Source: an uncultured Chryseolinea sp.
Lineage (GTDB): Bacteria; Bacteroidota; Bacteroidia; Cytophagales; Cyclobacteriaceae
DNA: 9,878 nt
Assembly: GCA_946478915.1 (NCBI GenBank)
Contig: CAMLER010000143.1
Location: forward strand, 1-9,878
Direction of reading: 5' to 3'
Shown: positions 5,889 to 9,878 of the stretch, one piece after another
How the letters are laid out: the number at the start of each line of letters is the position of its first letter
How positions within the stretch are numbered: the stretch's first letter is position 1
The notes under the pieces: model-generated
Database searches by the model: none
Seen by the model: only the letters and a program-made list of their open reading frames with translations
What the model was told of the DNA's origin: nothing
Program-made: the position numbers and the translations under genes

Positions 5889-8800
5889 CTATCTCAATAA
5901 CTCTGAATCTGTCTCTGGGTCCTGATCCTGACCTATGAGAAACGCCATCAGGTCCGCAAGCTCTTGTTCATTGAGCAATTTATCCAAACCCAATGGCATC
6001 ATCGATACCTCTTGAATTTCCATCGACGTGATATCCTTGATTTGAATTTGGACAGACTCCAGGGCAGAAAGTCCCAGTCTTATAGTTTCACCGCTCTGCT
6101 CCTGGATAATTCCAGTGTAAGTCTTATCCTTCGTTTTGACTTGGTAGGTTTCATATTCTCTCACAAATGTGACACTTGGATAAATAATAGCTTCGACCAG
6201 GTCGTGCACTGATCGATCGCGCTGGATCGATGTCAGGTCAGGACCGAAGTTACTGCCCTCACTTCCAATCGCGTGGCAGGTATTGCAAATGGCTTTGCCA
6301 AAAAACAGCATCCGACCACGTTCGATGTCACCGTTCTTGATGTTACTTTCAACGGTTTGGATACGCGCCAATCGTTCTGAGCGCGCTTGCTTTAATTTGG
6401 CTAATAGTTGCTCTTTTGTAGCATTGATCTCCGACGGATAACGTGCGAACATTTCTTCCAGGTTAGTTTCGCTGATATTGTCAAGGCTCGGCGAATTTTC
6501 CAAAGCGGCAGCCAATGATCTTCCAATTCTTATGTCCGAGGCACCCTTGAATACGGGCATAATTCTAGGAAGAATGAATGCATCCGCCTTCCCCAGAAAG
6601 TCATTGGCAAGCACTAACAGTTGCTCATTGGATAAGCGGGCTTGGCCAAGAACACTGGCTACTTGCTGGCGCACGCTGGCTTCATTACCAGGTTGCAGAA
6701 GTCCATACAAATAATCAAAATGATTTTTTGAAAGCTGGGTACTATCATTGATTGAAGTACCAATGGCACTAACACGCAATAATGGACCGTTATCTGATTT
6801 TGCTGCAACATTCTGCAGGGTTTTGTTCAGCGAAGTGACACCATGTAGTCGGATAAATTTCAAGATGTTAAGTTTTACGCTCTCCAGAACATTGGAATTC
6901 AATTCCTCATCGAATCGGGCTATCCATGAAGAGGGTACTTCCTTTATATTACAAGCGCTCATAGCATCCAGAAGAAACAGTTTTTTTTCTGTTGTGGTGC
7001 TTGCCATTTGGGTAACCATAAATTGTTGCATAGCAGATTCGCCGCAATAGGATACCAAAATATCTTTCAATTGTTTTTGTTCGCGGTCATTAAGATTTGA
7101 TTTACTTAATTGTCGTTGAAGATAGGCAATCATATTGGGAGCCCACTCCGGATGATGACTGACTACCCAGCGTGCTGTACTTTCCATTGTGCTGTCATTA
7201 CCTGTAAGGAACGGTATCACCTGCTCAGGCTTTAAGTAGCCATCCTTCATTTGATCAAGCGCTATCAGCGCTGCTTTCGTCACTTCTGTAGAACTGCTGT
7301 TCAGTCCTTTTCTAACCTCCTCTGGTTTGTTGATAGAGATCAATGCATATATGATGGAATGTTCTATAAATCGATCTTTCACCTTATCAGCGGCATTGAG
7401 CAAGGCAGTGACTGAATTTCCCGCTGCAATCTGGCCTAACGCGGTGGCTGCCTGCCGTCTCGCTGCCGGCTCATCACTTTGAATCATTTGTGTCAGTTGC
7501 GGAAGAGACGCATTGTCTTTGGCGAGTCCAAGTACTCTCGCTGTGGCTATGCGCACTTCGAGATCCTTATCGCTTAAGCCTTTTCGCGCTGCGGCTATGG
7601 ATTCATCAGTACTTATCCTGTAAAGTCCGAATACAGCACGTGTGCGAGCATTGGTATTGCCCGATGTTTCCAGTATAGTTGTCAAGGCGCCAATCGACTC
7701 CTGGGCCCGATCAACAAGATTGTTCACGGCCTTATCTGCAACAAAGGGTCGCGAATCTTCGAGATATTTTGATAGGGCAGCGACATCGAGCGTCTTCCAA
7801 TCAATGGCGTTTCCAAATGAATCTTGTGCCTTCTCCGCACTTTTCTTTCTAATCCGATAAATTGATCCTTGTAATTCAGGTTTTGACACCTGGGAAAGCG
7901 GACAACCTTTAATGAACCATCCGCCTGTCTCCACAACGAGCAGGCTACCATCGCCATCTCCAACTACATCGGTAGGATGAAAATCCTCGTTAGAAGAGGA
8001 AAAGAAAACTTCATCTTCAGTGCGAAAGGATGCTCCTTCGCGAATAAGTTTGTGCCGTAGCACGCGATGCGTATTGAATTGAGCACTGAAAAGATTATTG
8101 TGATATTCTTGACCCAACTCAGTACTTCGATAACGCGTAATGCCTGAAGGAGCTACTCTCGAATACTTTGTAACAACCGGCATAAGGTCCCCCGTTAGTG
8201 GCAGACCGTCACGAGTAATGTTATTATTTGGCTTCGGGTAAACGCCGCCCTCTGTCCAATGCATTAGAGCATCGCGCTGACCGGCCTTTGGATCAGTAAA
8301 ATAAGTTTGAGTTCCCAACACTTCCGATGCGGCAGTGAATGTGAGGCCCACCGGATTGTTCATGCCCCCAGCGGAAATCCAATGAAGATCTGAACCGTTC
8401 GGACGGACGCGCCAGACCCGCGCAGTCTCGCCTTTTAATTGATCACCCTCTTTTGTTGTGATGTCAAATCCCTCGATAGCGCTCGTTAAATACAGCCACC
8501 CATCAGGAGCCATGAATGGACCGATAAGGCTATTCGCATTAACGTTCAATACCCATCCCGAAAGAATTACTTCGCGCTCGTTCGCCACCCCATCACCATC
8601 AGTGTCAGTAAACTTCAAAAGATCGGGAGCGGAGGATGCGTAAAGACTTCCGTTGATAAATACTCCACCCTGCGGAAAACCCACCTTGTCAGCAAAGATT
8701 GTACTCTTGTCATAGACACCATCACCGTTTAAATCCTGCAACAGATTAATTCTGAACTGCGGATTATTGATTGCGTCTTCCGTTTTATTGTAAACATTGC

Positions 8801-9014
8801 CTATTGATTCGAACACAAAAAGGCGTCCTGTTTCGTCGGGAACGGCAAACATCGGAAAGTCAACAAGGTCAGGTCCGGCCGCGACTTCTACCACAAATCC
8901 ATCGGGTACTTCAATTTTGCCTGAAAATGATTCATCGGTTTTCTTACAGGACGAGAGAGGTAACAAAGTCGTTACCAATAACAGCAAAAGTGGATAGCCA
9001 AGGCTTTTTTGCAT
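5889..9014 (-). CDS. PVC-type membrane-bound dehydrogenase lipoprotein: beta-propeller, HEAT repeats and cytochrome c domain
   Basis: A 1041-residue multidomain protein (from Met at 9014). The open frame begins at 9050, but the internal Met gives a clean signal peptide with lipobox LSSC (Cys23), so that start is preferred. Residue numbers below count from the 9050 start; subtract 12. Order: a beta-propeller with VPDGFVVEVAAGPDLVDFP (48-66) and two Ca-loop-like DLNGDGVYD (107) and DTDGDGVAN (149) motifs, ending near 400 at GSIYRIRKK, as in the PVC 'membrane-bound dehydrogenase' domain; a helical HEAT-repeat region from about 415 to 900 (for example VRIATARVLGLAKD); and a C-terminal cytochrome c domain with CNTCH at 922-926, FGPDLT after it, and MMPLGL (Met1017/1018) as the likely distal haem ligand. 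This is the Planctomycetes/Verrucomicrobia-type haem domain also common in Bacteroidota. It probably oxidises a sugar-like substrate outside the inner membrane and passes electrons to its haem; the substrate is unknown. Confidence 0.92.
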   Translation of the reverse strand: MQKSLGYPLLLLLVTTLLPLSSCKKTDESFSGKIEVPDGFVVEVAAGPDLVDFPMFAVPDETGRLFVFESIGNVYNKTEDAINNPQFRINLLQDLNGDGVYDKSTIFADKVGFPQGGVFINGSLYASSAPDLLKFTDTDGDGVANEREVILSGWVLNVNANSLIGPFMAPDGWLYLTSAIEGFDITTKEGDQLKGETARVWRVRPNGSDLHWISAGGMNNPVGLTFTAASEVLGTQTYFTDPKAGQRDALMHWTEGGVYPKPNNNITRDGLPLTGDLMPVVTKYSRVAPSGITRYRSTELGQEYHNNLFSAQFNTHRVLRHKLIREGASFRTEDEVFFSSSNEDFHPTDVVGDGDGSLLVVETGGWFIKGCPLSQVSKPELQGSIYRIRKKSAEKAQDSFGNAIDWKTLDVAALSKYLEDSRPFVADKAVNNLVDRAQESIGALTTILETSGNTNARTRAVFGLYRISTDESIAAARKGLSDKDLEVRIATARVLGLAKDNASLPQLTQMIQSDEPAARRQAATALGQIAAGNSVTALLNAADKVKDRFIEHSIIYALISINKPEEVRKGLNSSSTEVTKAALIALDQMKDGYLKPEQVIPFLTGNDSTMESTARWVVSHHPEWAPNMIAYLQRQLSKSNLNDREQKQLKDILVSYCGESAMQQFMVTQMASTTTEKKLFLLDAMSACNIKEVPSSWIARFDEELNSNVLESVKLNILKFIRLHGVTSLNKTLQNVAAKSDNGPLLRVSAIGTSINDSTQLSKNHFDYLYGLLQPGNEASVRQQVASVLGQARLSNEQLLVLANDFLGKADAFILPRIMPVFKGASDIRIGRSLAAALENSPSLDNISETNLEEMFARYPSEINATKEQLLAKLKQARSERLARIQTVESNIKNGDIERGRMLFFGKAICNTCHAIGSEGSNFGPDLTSIQRDRSVHDLVEAIIYPSVTFVREYETYQVKTKDKTYTGIIQEQSGETIRLGLSALESVQIQIKDITSMEIQEVSMMPLGLDKLLNEQELADLMAFLIGQDQDPETDSELLR

Positions 9015-9143
9015 GAGAGGTATGGTTAGGATGTATGTGAATAAACACAATATTTATGAATCGTGCTAAGGATAGTTGATGCGTTGGATGAAAGATTCCA
9101 CGAAAGTGAGTTACTTCAATGGGATTGTTTACGCCGGAATATT
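9015..9143. other. Spacer between DUF488 and the cytochrome lipoprotein gene
   Basis: The 129 bp probably carries the promoter and leader of the lipoprotein-isomerase operon, since genes on both sides run on the minus strand. On that strand the region near the start is AT-rich (TCATAAATATTGTGTTTATTC). I cannot point to a confident Bacteroidota -7/-33 pair. Open frames crossing it on the plus strand are antisense extensions and show no recognisable domain. Confidence 0.3.
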
Positions 9144-9178
9144 TTACGCTTCATACGACAACTTGCCCGAAATATTCC
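9136..9178. repeat. Inverted repeat straddling the DUF488 stop codon
   Basis: Perfect 9-bp arms GGAATATTT (9136-9144) and AAATATTCC (9170-9178) flank a 25-nt loop; adjacent GCC and GGC extend pairing with a one-base bulge. One arm covers the first base of the DUF488 stop codon complement, the other lies inside the coding end. A 3' RNA hairpin stabilising or ending the DUF488 transcript is possible, but no T-run follows. Confidence 0.35.
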
Positions 9179-9674
9179 TGGCAGGCGAGGTGAATGGGTG
9201 TTCCTGGGCCTTCCCCGCAGCCATGATATGCATCACTGTCCAACCTTGTACTTTGAGATAATCAGAAACAAGTGCCCGATGACAACTCCACCACACAGCC
9301 TCCGAACACATATAGGCCGTTCGTTGCTTTGATGCGATATCTTTGAGTACTTCTATTCCACGATGGAAAGCATCCGTTTCCATGTAGTCAGCATACCCCT
9401 TGAAAGCAGCAAGACGCCAACCGGTATTTTTCGAATCCGGTTTGGCTTTCCTCCTCCCACCCAGTTCTCCGAGGTGATAATAACTGATCCCCGACTTGTT
9501 TAATGACGTCTCAAACAGTTCCTTATTAAAATGCGGATATCGTCTAGAGCCTGGAAACATGCGGATGTCAATAAGACTCTCAATTTCAAAAGATCGGAGC
9601 ATGTCGATAAAAACCTCGATCGAGTGAGTGGAGTGCCCGATTGTCCAGATCTCTTTTTGTGGAAGTTTAGACAT
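9144..9674 (-). CDS. DUF488 domain-containing protein
   Basis: A 176-residue protein matching the DUF488 family end to end, of the usual length. Signatures: IWTIGHSTHSIEVF (9-22), LIDIRMFPGSRRYPHFN (34-50), YYHLGELGGRRK (65-76), and the MCSEAVWWSCHR motif (122-133) that supplies C123, E125, C131, H132 and R133, followed by a GKAQEHPFT end block. The C-x-E...CHR arrangement is the hallmark of the family and could form a metal or thiol site; no catalytic role is firmly known. No signal peptide, so cytoplasmic. It sits 129 bp upstream of the cytochrome lipoprotein gene on the same strand and 76 bp downstream of the partial gene at the window edge. A perfect dyad lies just before its start codon. 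Confidence 0.93.
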   Translation of the reverse strand: MSKLPQKEIWTIGHSTHSIEVFIDMLRSFEIESLIDIRMFPGSRRYPHFNKELFETSLNKSGISYYHLGELGGRRKAKPDSKNTGWRLAAFKGYADYMETDAFHRGIEVLKDIASKQRTAYMCSEAVWWSCHRALVSDYLKVQGWTVMHIMAAGKAQEHPFTSPARNISGKLSYEA

Positions 9675-9689
9675 TGTTAAGCATTAACA
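9675..9689. promoter_or_regulatory. Perfect 15-bp dyad immediately upstream of the DUF488 start
   Basis: TGTTAA-GCA-TTAACA is a perfect inverted repeat with 6-bp arms and a 3-bp centre, starting one base upstream of the DUF488 ATG. Its placement would suit an operator or a start-masking mRNA hairpin, but a site this short and AT-rich can occur by chance. Confidence 0.3.
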
Positions 9690-9750
9690 GCCAGCGCGGC
9701 CGGATGTTGACTAACCATCAGAAATTGAAATCCGGATGACTCCCAGGAAC

Positions 9751-9878
9751 TTATAAAGCCTGCGCCGTCGTATTACGTCCCAAATGCATTAATTCTTCAA
9801 TCTCTTCATCAGAAATGGGATCGAAATCCGGGCGAGCATTGCGTATCGCCTTATCGGAAAGTATATTAAGAAATACAA
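9751..9878 (-). CDS. C-terminal end of an unidentified protein (cut by the window edge)
   Basis: An open frame enters from the right edge and gives 41 full codons before TAA (9753-9751). The residues read like a genuine C-terminus: ILSDKAIRNARPDFDPISDE, then EIEELMHLGRNTTAQAL. The 'PxSDEEIEELMxLG' helix resembles the C-terminal helix of some aldo/keto reductases, but this is too short to assign. It is followed 76 bp later by the DUF488 gene on the same strand. Confidence 0.6.
   Translation of the reverse strand, partial: VFLNILSDKAIRNARPDFDPISDEEIEELMHLGRNTTAQAL

Noticed and set aside
9015..9050. Upstream ATG extending the cytochrome lipoprotein by 12 residues
   Set aside because: The extension puts hydrophobic residues without basic charge before the signal; the internal Met gives a standard Lys-hydrophobic-lipobox signal peptide.
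9063..9332. Plus-strand ORFs over the DUF488 3' end and its downstream spacer
   Set aside because: Antisense to the DUF488 coding end, which carries the conserved C-x-E...CHR motif; translations show no domain.
1..9878. CRISPR array, tRNA, transposase or integrase
   Set aside because: No regularly spaced direct repeats, no cloverleaf-like RNA gene and no mobile-element protein motif was seen on either strand.

Overview
The window looks like chromosome from a Bacteroidota bacterium, most likely a Cytophagales-type soil or freshwater lineage. This is inference from moderate GC, the lack of strong Shine-Dalgarno sequences before most starts, lipoprotein signals with acidic or charged residues just after the Cys, and a gene set typical of that phylum: a PQQ-type sugar dehydrogenase lipoprotein, a HEAT/cytochrome c 'membrane-bound dehydrogenase' protein, and a Tat-exported hydroxypyruvate-isomerase-like protein. 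No tRNA, rRNA, CRISPR array, transposase or phage gene is visible.

Layout. Two plus-strand genes open the window: a secreted glucose/sorbosone dehydrogenase lipoprotein (8-1189) and a classical SDR oxidoreductase (1264-2076). Both are followed by short purine-rich degenerate repeats. All later genes are on the minus strand, so the SDR gene and the DUF72 gene converge near 2077-2187. Reading the minus strand in its own direction, from high to low coordinates: the C-terminal end of an unidentified gene (9751-9878), a DUF488 protein (9144-9674), a 1041-residue lipoprotein with beta-propeller, HEAT repeats and a cytochrome c domain (5889-9014), a sugar isomerase/epimerase-like TIM barrel (4945-5856), a remnant or unannotated frame without a start codon (4537-4773), a membrane-anchored DUF748/AsmA-like protein with a highly charged tail (3248-4471), a small gene apparently split by a frameshift (2935-3178), and a DUF72 protein (2188-2934).

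How the genes may work together. The large cytochrome lipoprotein and the TIM-barrel protein are 32 bp apart on the same strand and probably form an operon. Both carry export signals, and together they suggest periplasmic or cell-surface oxidation and isomerisation of a sugar or sugar-derived compound. The plus-strand PQQ dehydrogenase fits the same theme but lies in a separate unit. DUF72 and DUF488 are widespread conserved families of poorly defined cytoplasmic function. The DUF748-like gene probably belongs to the cell envelope.

I did not find a convincing new multi-gene system. The best leads are small. One is an apparently frameshifted small gene whose second half ends in TGA directly abutting the DUF72 ATG. 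Another is a 78-codon protein-like frame with no start codon at 4537-4773. A third is a 72-nt almost pure polypyrimidine tract encoding the charged tail of the DUF748-like protein.
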